From contig SLOW01000171.1 of assembly GCA_007132315.1 (NCBI GenBank), positions 1 through 10,601 of the forward strand: a DNA stretch of 10,601 nucleotides, written 5' to 3'. Positions 1 to 7,322 of the stretch are shown here, piece after piece (position 1 is the first letter of the stretch; every line of letters begins with the position of its first letter). Made by a program: the position numbers and the translations under genes. Origin of the DNA: Opitutales bacterium (GTDB lineage Bacteria; Verrucomicrobiota; Verrucomicrobiia; Opitutales; T3Sed10-336). A model generated the notes under the pieces. It did not search any database and was not told where the DNA came from. It saw only the letters and a program-made list of their open reading frames with translations.

Positions 1-2
1 AG

Positions 3-3000
3 GGCACCGGATTCGTAACCCTGGCTGAAAACAACGACCCCGACGCCGGCGGTCCCGTATCCTTGCACGTGATACGCGTTGAAACCCCGCCGGCACGCGG
101 GCGATTGGTGGTCATCCCGAGCGTCAACGCTCTGGAGGAACGGGTATGGATCCGGCACGGCTTCGACTTCGGCGGCGACCCATCGGAGATCGAGTTTTCC
201 TGGTACTACACCTTCGCCGACGAAGGCACCGCTCCGCCGCCGCCCGACCCGGAAAACCCGGAAGGCGAAGGCTGGCAGCCCCTCGAACACCCCGAGGACG
301 GACTCCACGAAATCACCATCGGCGGCCCCGGCCTTCGTACGCTCGGCAACCTCTGGGTGCTGGCCATGTATTCCGGCTACGGCGATCTGAACAATGGCGG
401 AGTACCGTTCGTCAGCGACTGGATCGGCCAGAACGAGTTCGGCGAGCCAGAACCCATCCTCGTTCAGGGCTGGATCGACCGGGTGCTGGAGGGAATCGGT
501 CCCTTCGAAGCCCGCGTTCAGGACTTCCACAGCTCGCCGGCCGAAACCTACGTCAGCATGATCGGCCAGGCTGGACAGCGTTTCGAGGGACCGGTCGCGC
601 TCAACGACGATCCCGAATTTCTCCAACAGGTCGGTCTCATCGAACTCTACGAGACCGTCCTCCGCCGGGGCATGGATCTCAGCATCGAGGCCTCGAATCC
701 GGCCACAAACACGGCCGTGAACAACGCCCTGCTGCGCGCCGCCACCCGGATCTCGGACTTCTACATGCTGCTCGGCAACGAGGCCTACTCCGACGCCCAG
801 GATCCGACCATCGGTTTCACCACCAACGACGGAGAAGTGGGCGCGCTCGCCCCCACGCTGTTCGCTTTTCAAAACCAACAACCCTCCCTGCTCCATGAGG
901 AGCTGGCGTTGCTGCGCGGGCGTGACGGTTCCGGTGCGAGCGTCAATATCGCCCCGGTCTATAACCGCCTGTTCTGGAACTTCACCGGCGGGCTCGAAGG
1001 CGAACCCGCCTATGTTCAGAACTACGGCATCACCGACCAGACCGACGACGGCGTGATCACCGAAGAAGACGCCCGGGAAATGTACCCGCAGGGTCACGGC
1101 GACGCCTGGGGACATTACCTGACCGCGTTGAAAAGCCATTACCGCCTCCTCCGGCATCCGGAATACGACTGGCTCCCGAGATCCCAGCCCACGACCGTGG
1201 GAGGGATCGCCATCGAGGTCGATTACTACGACGAACAGAAATTCGCGCGAGCCGCCGCCGCCCGCGCGCGGGCGGGCGCGGAAACCGTCAATCTGACCTA
1301 CCGCCGCGAATACACCGCCGACCCCGCCGGCCAGTGGCAGGGCTACAAGGATCCCGACCGCGAACGCGCCTGGGGCGTGGACGACTGGGCACGCCGCGCC
1401 GGTCAGGGAGCGTACTTCGACTGGGCCGTCGCCAACGCCATCCTTCCCGAAACACACGATCGACACCTCAATCCGGACCTCGGCGAGGAACCCGCGGGCC
1501 TCGCCCGGATCGATCGGCAAACCGTCGATGCCCTGCGCGAAATCCCGGCCGAATTCCGGACGATCCAGGCGCGCCTGGACGAGTCCGACCGCGGACTCAA
1601 CCCACTCGGAATCGCCGAGGGCGACGCCGTCCCCTTCGATATCGATCCCTCCCGGGTGGACGACGGCGAGACCCATTTCGAACAGGTGTACGACCGGGCC
1701 CGGAACGCGGTCGAGAACGCGAGGCTCCTCTGGGATTACGCCAACGACCTGTCCAATCGCCTGCGGCGCCTCCAGGTTTCCTCCGACGAGTTCGCCCGGG
1801 AGGTTCGCGAGGAGGAACTGCATTTCAAGCACCGGCTGATCGAAATCTACGGTTATCCTTACTCCGGAGACATCGGTCCCGGACAATTGTATCCGGACGG
1901 ATATGACGGACCGGATCTCTACAATTTCCTCTATGTGGACACCGCCCGAGTGCTCGGCGAAATTCCGGAACCGGATACGGAAATCACCGCATTCTACGAC
2001 GCCATGCGGTTCGGGGCCGAGGAAAACGGCGAATCGCTCGACAACGTTTACGCCCATTTCTTCGAAACCGACGCCCCCGCGGTGGAAACCTTCTCCAGCT
2101 CCGACGAACTGCTCGAAGTGGATTACCGCCTGAGCACGCGCGAACAGACCGGCTCCGGATGGGCGTTCCAGGCGACCCCCGACATGGGCGGCCGCCGCGC
2201 GCCGGGAGAAATCCAGATGGGCTTGCAAAACATGGTCGAACTCGAAGCCGAACTGCTCCAGGCCCTGAGTGCCTACCGGCGCCACATTCAGGGGATCGAG
2301 GACCAACTCGAACTCCTCGAAGCCCAGTTCGGCCTCCAGGCCGAACAATTGGAGCTGCTGCACGCGCGGAAGGACGACATCGTTTCGCTCGACCGCGCCA
2401 TCCGCGACGCGCGGATCACCAAATCCACCATGGAGTATTCGCGTGACCTCGCGGCCAATATCACCGACACAATCGTCGAAGCCTTTCCGAAAGTCGTCGG
2501 CCTCTCCACCGACGCCACCTCGGCGGCCCGGTCAGCGGTCCTGGCGACCCATGCGGTGGCCGACTCAGTCATGGGCGCCGTCTCCATGGGCGCGGAGATC
2601 ACCGAACACGTCAAGGAATCCGGCAAGAGCGATATCGAACTCACCACCGCGATCGAAATCGAAAAGGCGGAATTCCGCTTCGAGATTCAGCAACGGCTCA
2701 AACAAATCGAAGAGATGATGCGAGAGGAAATCGCCTACCGGATCGACCTCTTCCAGAAACAGATGGAACTCGACTCGGCCTTGGGCCGCGTCCAGCAGGC
2801 GATGACCGAAGGCGAGCGCATTCTGGAAAAGCGCGCCGCCTTCCGCCGCCGCGTCGCCGGCGCCACCCAGGTGAACCGATACCAGGACATGACCTTCCGG
2901 CTCTTCCGCAACGACGCGCTGCAAAAATATCGGGCCGCCTTCGACCTGGCCGCGCGCTACACCTACCTGGCGGCAAAAACCTATGATTACGAAACCAACC

Positions 3001-3947
3001 TGGTCGGCGGGCAGTCGTCGTCGGGCGAGCGCTTTTTCAATGACATTATCCGCGAGCGCGCCATCGGCCAGTTCATCGACGGCACCCCCATTCACGGCGT
3101 ACACGGTCTGTCCGACCCGCTCGCCCGCATGGAACAGAACTTCGCCGTCCTCAAAGGACAGCTCGGCTTCAACAACCCGCAAATCGAAACCGGCCGTTTC
3201 TCCCTGCGTCGAGAACTCTTCCGAATCCGCGACGAGTCCGACGACACCTGGCGCGAAACGCTGGAACGCCACCGCGTGGACGATCTCTGGGAAATCCCGG
3301 AGTTCCGTCGGTACATGCGCCCGTTCGCCCCGGAAGCCGCCGGGCCGCAACCGGGTCTGGTCTTCCGCTTCGGCAGCGACATCACCTTCGGTCACAATTT
3401 CTTCGGCCGCACCCTCGGCGGAGGAGACAGCGCCTACGACCCGAGTAATTTCTCCACCAAGATCCGTTCCGTCGGCGTCTGGTTCGACAACTACGACGGT
3501 GCCGGACTCTCGGCCACCCCGCGCATTTACATGATCCCGGTGGGCATGGACATTCTGCGCTCCCCCATGGGCGATACCCTGGCGACCCGGGAGTTCCAGA
3601 TCGTCGATCATCGTATCCCGATCCCGTTTCCGGTCGGCGGGACCGACCTCGCCAACCCCGATTGGATCCCAATGAACGACACTCTGGACACGTCCCTGGG
3701 CACGCACCGGCGTTACTCCCGCTTTCGCGCCTTCCACGACGGCGGTTTCGACTTGTCGGAAATGGTGACCGACAGCCGCCTGATCGGCCGCTCGGTCTGG
3801 AACACCGAGTGGATGATTGTGATTCCGGGCGGAACCCTCCTGGCCGATCCGGACGCCGGCCTCGACACCTTTATCGGCGACGCGGAAACCGGCGGCGTTC
3901 GCGACATCAAACTCTTCTTCGAAACCTATTCGTATTCCGGAAACTGA
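3..3947 (+). CDS. Giant coiled-coil protein, C-terminal part, Tc-toxin TcA-like end (5' partial)
   Basis: The reading frame is open from the left edge, so the true start lies upstream. Residue numbers here count from the TTG at 63. The visible N-terminus is a beta-rich, Ig-like stretch with a Pro-rich insert (about 57-70). A long mixed region follows, with an EF-hand-like loop at 325-336 and the motifs PQGHGDAWGHYL and IGPGQLYPDGYDGPDLYNF, which I believe recur in uncharacterised giant PVC proteins. From 724 comes a long heptad-like helix (724-790), a low-charge Ala/Gly/Val-rich segment (798-846), a second long charged helix (857-936), a helical stretch FDLAARYTYLAAKTYDYETN (near 960-980) and a beta-rich end (about 1098-1294) closing in DIKLFFETYSYSGN. 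This order resembles the pore hairpin and TcB-binding domain of TcA. The similarity is judged from memory and is distant. No function is proven. The next gene starts 10 bases downstream, so an operon is likely. Confidence 0.9.
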   Translation, partial: GTGFVTLAENNDPDAGGPVSLHVIRVETPPARGRLVVIPSVNALEERVWIRHGFDFGGDPSEIEFSWYYTFADEGTAPPPPDPENPEGEGWQPLEHPEDGLHEITIGGPGLRTLGNLWVLAMYSGYGDLNNGGVPFVSDWIGQNEFGEPEPILVQGWIDRVLEGIGPFEARVQDFHSSPAETYVSMIGQAGQRFEGPVALNDDPEFLQQVGLIELYETVLRRGMDLSIEASNPATNTAVNNALLRAATRISDFYMLLGNEAYSDAQDPTIGFTTNDGEVGALAPTLFAFQNQQPSLLHEELALLRGRDGSGASVNIAPVYNRLFWNFTGGLEGEPAYVQNYGITDQTDDGVITEEDAREMYPQGHGDAWGHYLTALKSHYRLLRHPEYDWLPRSQPTTVGGIAIEVDYYDEQKFARAAAARARAGAETVNLTYRREYTADPAGQWQGYKDPDRERAWGVDDWARRAGQGAYFDWAVANAILPETHDRHLNPDLGEEPAGLARIDRQTVDALREIPAEFRTIQARLDESDRGLNPLGIAEGDAVPFDIDPSRVDDGETHFEQVYDRARNAVENARLLWDYANDLSNRLRRLQVSSDEFAREVREEELHFKHRLIEIYGYPYSGDIGPGQLYPDGYDGPDLYNFLYVDTARVLGEIPEPDTEITAFYDAMRFGAEENGESLDNVYAHFFETDAPAVETFSSSDELLEVDYRLSTREQTGSGWAFQATPDMGGRRAPGEIQMGLQNMVELEAELLQALSAYRRHIQGIEDQLELLEAQFGLQAEQLELLHARKDDIVSLDRAIRDARITKSTMEYSRDLAANITDTIVEAFPKVVGLSTDATSAARSAVLATHAVADSVMGAVSMGAEITEHVKESGKSDIELTTAIEIEKAEFRFEIQQRLKQIEEMMREEIAYRIDLFQKQMELDSALGRVQQAMTEGERILEKRAAFRRRVAGATQVNRYQDMTFRLFRNDALQKYRAAFDLAARYTYLAAKTYDYETNLVGGQSSSGERFFNDIIRERAIGQFIDGTPIHGVHGLSDPLARMEQNFAVLKGQLGFNNPQIETGRFSLRRELFRIRDESDDTWRETLERHRVDDLWEIPEFRRYMRPFAPEAAGPQPGLVFRFGSDITFGHNFFGRTLGGGDSAYDPSNFSTKIRSVGVWFDNYDGAGLSATPRIYMIPVGMDILRSPMGDTLATREFQIVDHRIPIPFPVGGTDLANPDWIPMNDTLDTSLGTHRRYSRFRAFHDGGFDLSEMVTDSRLIGRSVWNTEWMIVIPGGTLLADPDAGLDTFIGDAETGGVRDIKLFFETYSYSGN

Positions 3948-3957
3948 GGGCCGACTC

Positions 3958-5064
3958 ATGACAGCAGAATCTCTTTCGTCGATTTTCAAAGAAACAAGCA
4001 ACGCCGCGCTCCACCCGGCGCGTCGAGCGCGCCGCAAGCAGGGTGACGCGATTCTCCGCCGTGCATTGGCCGGCCTCGCCTTCACGGCGGCCGCCGGCGC
4101 CGCGAGCGCCCAGCAGTTCACCGAACCGCCCGTCCTGCTCTACGGCAAAGTCCTGCATCAATACGATGGATACGAATTGCTGCTGAGGGAAGGGGCGCTG
4201 GAATGGACCATCGCACCTTCCGAAGACCCGGACGCGTCGTTCGCCGTCACGGCCGATCTCCAGGAAATCGGGGAGGAATTCTCCTACCGTCTTGAAGTAC
4301 CCGTCGAACGGGTGCCGGAAGGTTTCACGGCGCATGCCGCGATCACCGCCTCCTCCGAACCCCGCGTCTACGAATCGCGAACGCCGACGATCGACGGCCG
4401 GGAAGCGGAGATCCTGTTCCCCGATGCCGGTCCGTCGTATTCTGAAGTTCACTACACAGAACGGGATCGCGGAAAGACCCGCCGGTTCGATCTGATACTC
4501 ACCCACCCTTACGAAGACTCCTCCGGCGACGGCCTTCCCGATTGGTGGGCGGAGGAACACGACCTCGATCCGTCCGATCCCTCGGAAGCCGCACGCGATT
4601 TCACCGGCGACGGAATCGACGCGCTCGGCCACTACGCCATGGGCACCGATCCCCACGTGTTTTTCCTGTCCTACGAAGCCTGGATCGCCGACCACGGGCT
4701 GAGCGGAGACGACGCCGCGCCCGGCGCCGACCCGGACCATGACGGCGTCCCCAATCTGCTCGAGTTTCTGCTCGACACCGACCCCACCGCCGACGACCGC
4801 CCTCTCGCCGAAGCGCGGCTGGAACATCGGCTGGTAAACGAATCCGGCGCGCCGGCGTTCCGTGTCGCCTGGGAACAACCGGATCCGCCCCGCTGGGGTC
4901 TGGAAGTGGCAGTGGAAACCAGCGAAGACCTGGCAAACTGGGAAACGGCGTGGTCCGTCGGCCTCGATGAGTCCACCGCCATCGACGAGTTGATCCAGGC
5001 GCCTGAACCGGAAGCCGACGCCGCCCGCTACTACCGCGTCACCCTCAGAAAACCGGACCTGTGA
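3958..5064 (+). CDS. Secreted protein with thrombospondin type 3-like Ca-binding repeats
   Basis: This 368-residue exported protein has a long basic n-region (RRARRKQGD, 22-30), a hydrophobic stretch (about 36-48) and a probable signal peptidase I site after ASA (49-51). Residues 55-180 look beta-rich and match no domain I can name. Asp-rich calcium-type repeats follow at about 187-205 (SSGDGLPDWW), 214-231 (DFTGDGIDALGHYAMGTD) and 258-275 (DPDHDGVPNLLEFLLDTD). The C-terminus (314-364, VETSEDLANW then RYYRVTL) is a beta module often seen at the end of PVC secreted proteins. The ATG is preceded by GAGGG at 3946-3950, seven bases upstream and overlapping the previous stop codon. Its position between the giant protein and the parvulin lipoprotein suggests an extracytoplasmic partner of the giant protein. 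Export and repeat type are well supported. The role is inference. Confidence 0.9.
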   Translation: MTAESLSSIFKETSNAALHPARRARRKQGDAILRRALAGLAFTAAAGAASAQQFTEPPVLLYGKVLHQYDGYELLLREGALEWTIAPSEDPDASFAVTADLQEIGEEFSYRLEVPVERVPEGFTAHAAITASSEPRVYESRTPTIDGREAEILFPDAGPSYSEVHYTERDRGKTRRFDLILTHPYEDSSGDGLPDWWAEEHDLDPSDPSEAARDFTGDGIDALGHYAMGTDPHVFFLSYEAWIADHGLSGDDAAPGADPDHDGVPNLLEFLLDTDPTADDRPLAEARLEHRLVNESGAPAFRVAWEQPDPPRWGLEVAVETSEDLANWETAWSVGLDESTAIDELIQAPEPEADAARYYRVTLRKPDL

Positions 5065-5065
5065 C

Positions 5066-6040
5066 ATGACGGGCGAATCGACCATCGTCCAACGCCAATC
5101 GAACCACAAGGCGTTGCGGAAGCGCTTCGCCGCGACCGTGCTTCTCGTTCCCCTGTTCCTGCTCCTCTCCGGTTGTGGCGAGTCAATTCGGGAAGACGAC
5201 ATCCTCGCCCGCATCGACGGCGAACCGGTCACCAGGGAATCCTTTCAACAATGGCTCGAGGCGGGCAACCGCGGCTTTCATCCCGACAACGCCGAACAAC
5301 GCCTGGAGGAATTTATTGCGTTTCGAGTCCGGCTCAGTGAAGCGAAGAGCCGGGGCCTGCACGAGGACCCCGCCATGCGGCACCGCTTCGATCGGATCCT
5401 CGCCGCCGCGGTCGAACGGGACCTGAAAGAAAACAAAGCGCCACCGGAGCCCCCGTCGGAAAGCGACCTGCGCGAAATGTATCAGGATTCACGGGATGAC
5501 TTCCGAATTCCCGCGCGGGCACGGGCCGCGAAAATTTTCGTGGAGGCGCCGCACGACATGGCTTCTGAACGCCGCGCCGAACGGCGCGAAACACTGGAGC
5601 GGGCGCGACGCGAAGTCGAAACCTGGAGCGGCTCCGAACATCCCGACCACTTCGGCGAGCTGGCCGTTCGCCACTCCCACCACCACGCCTCACGTCACCG
5701 CGGCGGGGACCTCGGCTGGTGGCGGGAAGACGACGACTTTCCCGAGTGGGACTCCTCCATTCCCGAAACCGTGTTCGCCCTGGAAACGCCCGGCGAACTG
5801 AGTCCGGTGATCGAAACCGACAACGGCTTTTACCTGTTTCGTTTGGTGGAACGCGACGAAGCCCGTTACCGCGACTTCGATTCGGTCCGCCCCCGACTGG
5901 CGCGCCGAGCCGTCCGGGAAGCACGGAACGAAGCCGCCGAGCTTCGGGAACGGGAACTGCGAGAACGACATCCGGTGAAGGTGTATCCCGAACGGTTGGA
6001 CTCGATCGCCGGCACGCTCGACGACGACCCGAGTCCGTAG
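5066..6040 (+). CDS. PpiC/SurA-like parvulin lipoprotein (peptidyl-prolyl isomerase fold, probably a chaperone)
   Basis: This 324-residue protein has a basic start, a hydrophobic stretch (23-35) and a lipobox LSGC at 34-37, so it is probably lipidated on Cys37. A SurA-N-like helical part follows (about 42-140, opening with ILARIDGEPVTRESF). A parvulin domain spans about 150-262, with RAAKIFV, FGELAVRHS, GGDLGWW (213-219), FALETPGELSPVIET and GFYLFRLVE. A charged Arg/Glu-rich tail ends the protein. Family members fold exported proteins in the envelope. Two usual active-site histidines look replaced, by Lys156 in the RASHIL-type motif and by Tyr256 in the GYHI-type motif. The Asp/Cys position falls in a His cluster (203-211). 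Isomerase activity is therefore doubtful and chaperone activity more likely. The ATG lies one base after the upstream TGA with only a weak GGA (5055-5057), so translational coupling is likely. No clear terminator follows. Confidence 0.92.
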   Translation: MTGESTIVQRQSNHKALRKRFAATVLLVPLFLLLSGCGESIREDDILARIDGEPVTRESFQQWLEAGNRGFHPDNAEQRLEEFIAFRVRLSEAKSRGLHEDPAMRHRFDRILAAAVERDLKENKAPPEPPSESDLREMYQDSRDDFRIPARARAAKIFVEAPHDMASERRAERRETLERARREVETWSGSEHPDHFGELAVRHSHHHASRHRGGDLGWWREDDDFPEWDSSIPETVFALETPGELSPVIETDNGFYLFRLVERDEARYRDFDSVRPRLARRAVREARNEAAELRERELRERHPVKVYPERLDSIAGTLDDDPSP

Positions 6041-6194
6041 CGCCGTACATCGGCCAGCGCATCGCGCACACCACACGAAAAACGATTCACGCTCTCAAAG
6101 GCTTGTTTCCCCCACGAGCTGATTAAGAAAAGGACTACTAACGGGACAATTCTATCGCAATCTGATTTTGGATACAACCCGTAAAAACAGGTTA

Positions 6195-6287
6195 GTGTCC
6201 TGCGAGAGAAATTCGTATGATCATTTCCGGCTTCACCTCCGCCTATGAGAAGGATACTTATTGCATCGAATTTCCATCGCAGGACAT
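6195..6287. mobile_element. Candidate MITE-like element with imperfect terminal inverted repeats
   Basis: Positions 6192-6215 and 6267-6290 are inverted copies that match at 20 of 24 bases. The outer ends read GTGTCCTGCGA on the left and TCGCAGGACAT on the right, and the inner ends share GAAATTCG/CGAATTTC. Each end is flanked by TA (6193-6194 and 6288-6289), the target duplication used by IS630/Tc1-mariner elements. The 51-base interior encodes nothing visible and includes the palindrome ATGATCAT (6217-6224). The size, non-coding interior and AT-rich setting fit a miniature transposable element. The alternative is a structured RNA or a long-range operator. There is only one copy in this window, so the call is an inference. 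Confidence 0.35.
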
Positions 6288-6447
6288 TAGGTTCCTTGTG
6301 CTGGTCTGGTTTAAGATAAACTTCACACGCTGTCGGGAAAAAAACCGTAACCCAAATCGTCGCCGGCGGACGATTCTCCTGCCTATACCAAAGATTCCTG
6401 TGGCGATCCCCCGTCGGCAAGAAGAGTCAGCGCGAATCGACTGTTCC

Positions 6448-6456
6448 GAGGGAGGT
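6448..6456 (+). promoter_or_regulatory. Strong Shine-Dalgarno GAGGGAGGT
   Basis: This long purine-rich match to the anti-Shine-Dalgarno sequence lies 8 bases before the ATG at 6465. It is stronger than any site directly ahead of the M48 protease starts. It is the main evidence that the short ORF at 6465 is translated. GGGAA/TTCCC (6467-6471 with 6478-6482) and CGGG/CCCG (6472-6475 with 6480-6483) can form alternative small hairpins just after the start codon. Confidence 0.55.
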
Positions 6457-6464
6457 GGTTTGAC

Positions 6465-6575
6465 ATGGGAACGGGTTTTCCCGACGTTGATACGCATGCC
6501 GGCCCACCCGAGAAACACCATAATCCGGGCTCGCGTTGGCGAAGCGCGGCGGCATGGTCATGGTGGCGAGTGTGA
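6465..6575 (+). CDS. Possible 36-codon Trp-rich leader ORF ahead of the M48 protease
   Basis: An ATG with an excellent ribosome binding site opens a frame of 36 codons. The peptide begins MGTGFPDVDTHAG and ends RWRSAAAWSWWRV, with four tryptophans among its last 12 residues. Its TGA (6573-6575) overlaps the ATG of the protease at 6575, a TGATG arrangement typical of translational coupling. It has no signal peptide, no membrane segment and no family I recognise. It could be a coupling leader or a regulatory leader peptide whose translation depends on tryptophan. It could also be chance, because short frames are easily kept open in GC-rich DNA. Confidence 0.35.
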   Translation: MGTGFPDVDTHAGPPEKHHNPGSRWRSAAAWSWWRV

Positions 6576-7297
6576 TGAGTGAGTTTTTCGAAAACCTCGG
6601 CCGCAAGGCCGCTCCTTCCGTGTTGCGAGCGCGTTGGATCTACCGGTCGTTGACCGGAACCGAATCGGAGCGGATCCGGGCGGAATACGCAATGGGCTGT
6701 TACCTCACCTATCTGCATACCCGCGACGGCAAACTGGACCGAACGCCGGAGGTTATCCACAGGTTGAATACCCATGTACGACACTTGAGCAAGGCCCTGG
6801 TCAATCGCGAACGTTCGTTCCAGGTTCGGTGTGTCGCCGAAAAGGAAGAGAACGCATTCGCGCTTCCGGGCGGTTTCCTGTTCGTGTCGCGTCCGCTTTA
6901 CGACTCGTTCGCGGGGAACGACGACGAAATCGCTTTCGTGCTCGCTCACGAGATGGGACACGTGGTGAGGAGCCACGCGTTCAATCGGATTCTCACCTCC
7001 GAGATCGCCCGCGTGCTCTCCCGCGGAGGTCCGATCGGCGGCGCGCTGCGGCCGCTGGTCGCCCAACTGGTTCGCAAACTGGTGGCGGAAGGTTATTCGC
7101 GCCGCCAGGAACTCGAAGCCGACCGGTTCGCCGTCCGCCTCACCCGCGCCGCCGGCTACCGCCCCGAAGCGGGCGTTCAGCTCTTCCGGCGCCTCGACTC
7201 CGGAACGCGTGCGCCCGGCGGAATGGCGGCGTTCTTTTCGTCCCACCCCCCATTCCCGGTTCGAATCCAACGCATCCGGAAAGCACTGGAGGAATAA
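6575..7297 (+). CDS. M48-family zinc metalloprotease, apparently without export signal
   Basis: This is a 240-residue peptidase of the M48 (Ste24/HtpX/LoiP) group. The zinc motif HEMGH is at 125-129, inside a helix FVLAHEMGHVVRSHA. The third ligand is probably Glu179 in ELEAD (179-183). Other family marks are NAFALPGGFLFVSRPL (93-108) and SSHPPFPVRIQRI near the end. I chose the ATG at 6575 because it overlaps the stop of the upstream short ORF and begins a natural sequence. In-frame alternatives are ATG at 6554 and 6560 and TTG at 6536, the last following an in-frame stop at 6521. No start gives a signal peptide, lipobox or membrane helix, although many small M48 proteases are envelope proteins, so this one may act in the cytoplasm. 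The substrate is unknown. It converges on tpiA 25 bases away. Confidence 0.93.
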   Translation: MSEFFENLGRKAAPSVLRARWIYRSLTGTESERIRAEYAMGCYLTYLHTRDGKLDRTPEVIHRLNTHVRHLSKALVNRERSFQVRCVAEKEENAFALPGGFLFVSRPLYDSFAGNDDEIAFVLAHEMGHVVRSHAFNRILTSEIARVLSRGGPIGGALRPLVAQLVRKLVAEGYSRRQELEADRFAVRLTRAAGYRPEAGVQLFRRLDSGTRAPGGMAAFFSSHPPFPVRIQRIRKALEE

Positions 7298-7322
7298 TGC
7301 GCCGGCGGGACGCGCCGCGGTG
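7298..7322. other. Short convergent intergenic spacer
   Basis: Twenty-five bases separate the stop of the M48 protease from the stop of tpiA. They contain a small GC-rich inverted repeat CGGCG/CGCCG that could form a five-pair hairpin readable from both strands. There is no T-run on either side, so it is at best a weak terminator. I see no other termination signal for the two converging transcripts. Confidence 0.3.

Larger units (their letters stand above)
6041..6464. other. Intergenic region between the secreted-protein operon and the M48 protease
   Basis: I see no convincing protein-coding gene here. Short open frames exist on both strands but lack sensible starts or protein-like sequence. 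The stretch from about 6120 to 6345 is clearly more AT-rich than its neighbours. It contains the inverted-repeat element described separately (6195-6287). A weak hairpin GCTTGT/ACGAGC (6101-6119) has no T-run after it, and a 5-bp repeat ACGGG/CCCGT has a loop of about 37 bases. Neither makes a convincing terminator. A promoter for the downstream genes must lie here if they are transcribed on their own. TAAGAT near 6312 is the best -10-like hexamer, but I see no good -35 partner. Confidence 0.5.

Noticed and set aside
2565..4121. A 518-codon minus-strand frame opposite the giant protein
   Set aside because: It is antisense to a clearly protein-like coiled-coil sequence and crosses the junction of two plus-strand genes. 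Its sequence is Gly/Ala/Val/Asp-biased without motifs.
3907..5232. A 441-codon minus-strand frame opposite the Ca-repeat protein
   Set aside because: The plus strand shows a signal peptide, Ca repeats and a ribosome site. The minus-strand translation shows nothing protein-like.
6101..6119. Hairpin GCTTGT/ACGAGC as a terminator of the secreted-protein operon
   Set aside because: The stem is six pairs including a G-U and no T-run follows on the plus strand, so it does not meet terminator criteria.
6041..6535. tRNA, CRISPR array or riboswitch in the gap
   Set aside because: I found no cloverleaf with an anticodon arm, no regularly spaced repeats and no riboswitch core I know. Only the single inverted repeat stands out.
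6217..6582. A 121-codon plus-strand frame in the intergenic region
   Set aside because: It has no ribosome site, low protein-likeness and runs through the candidate MITE and into the protease start in another frame.
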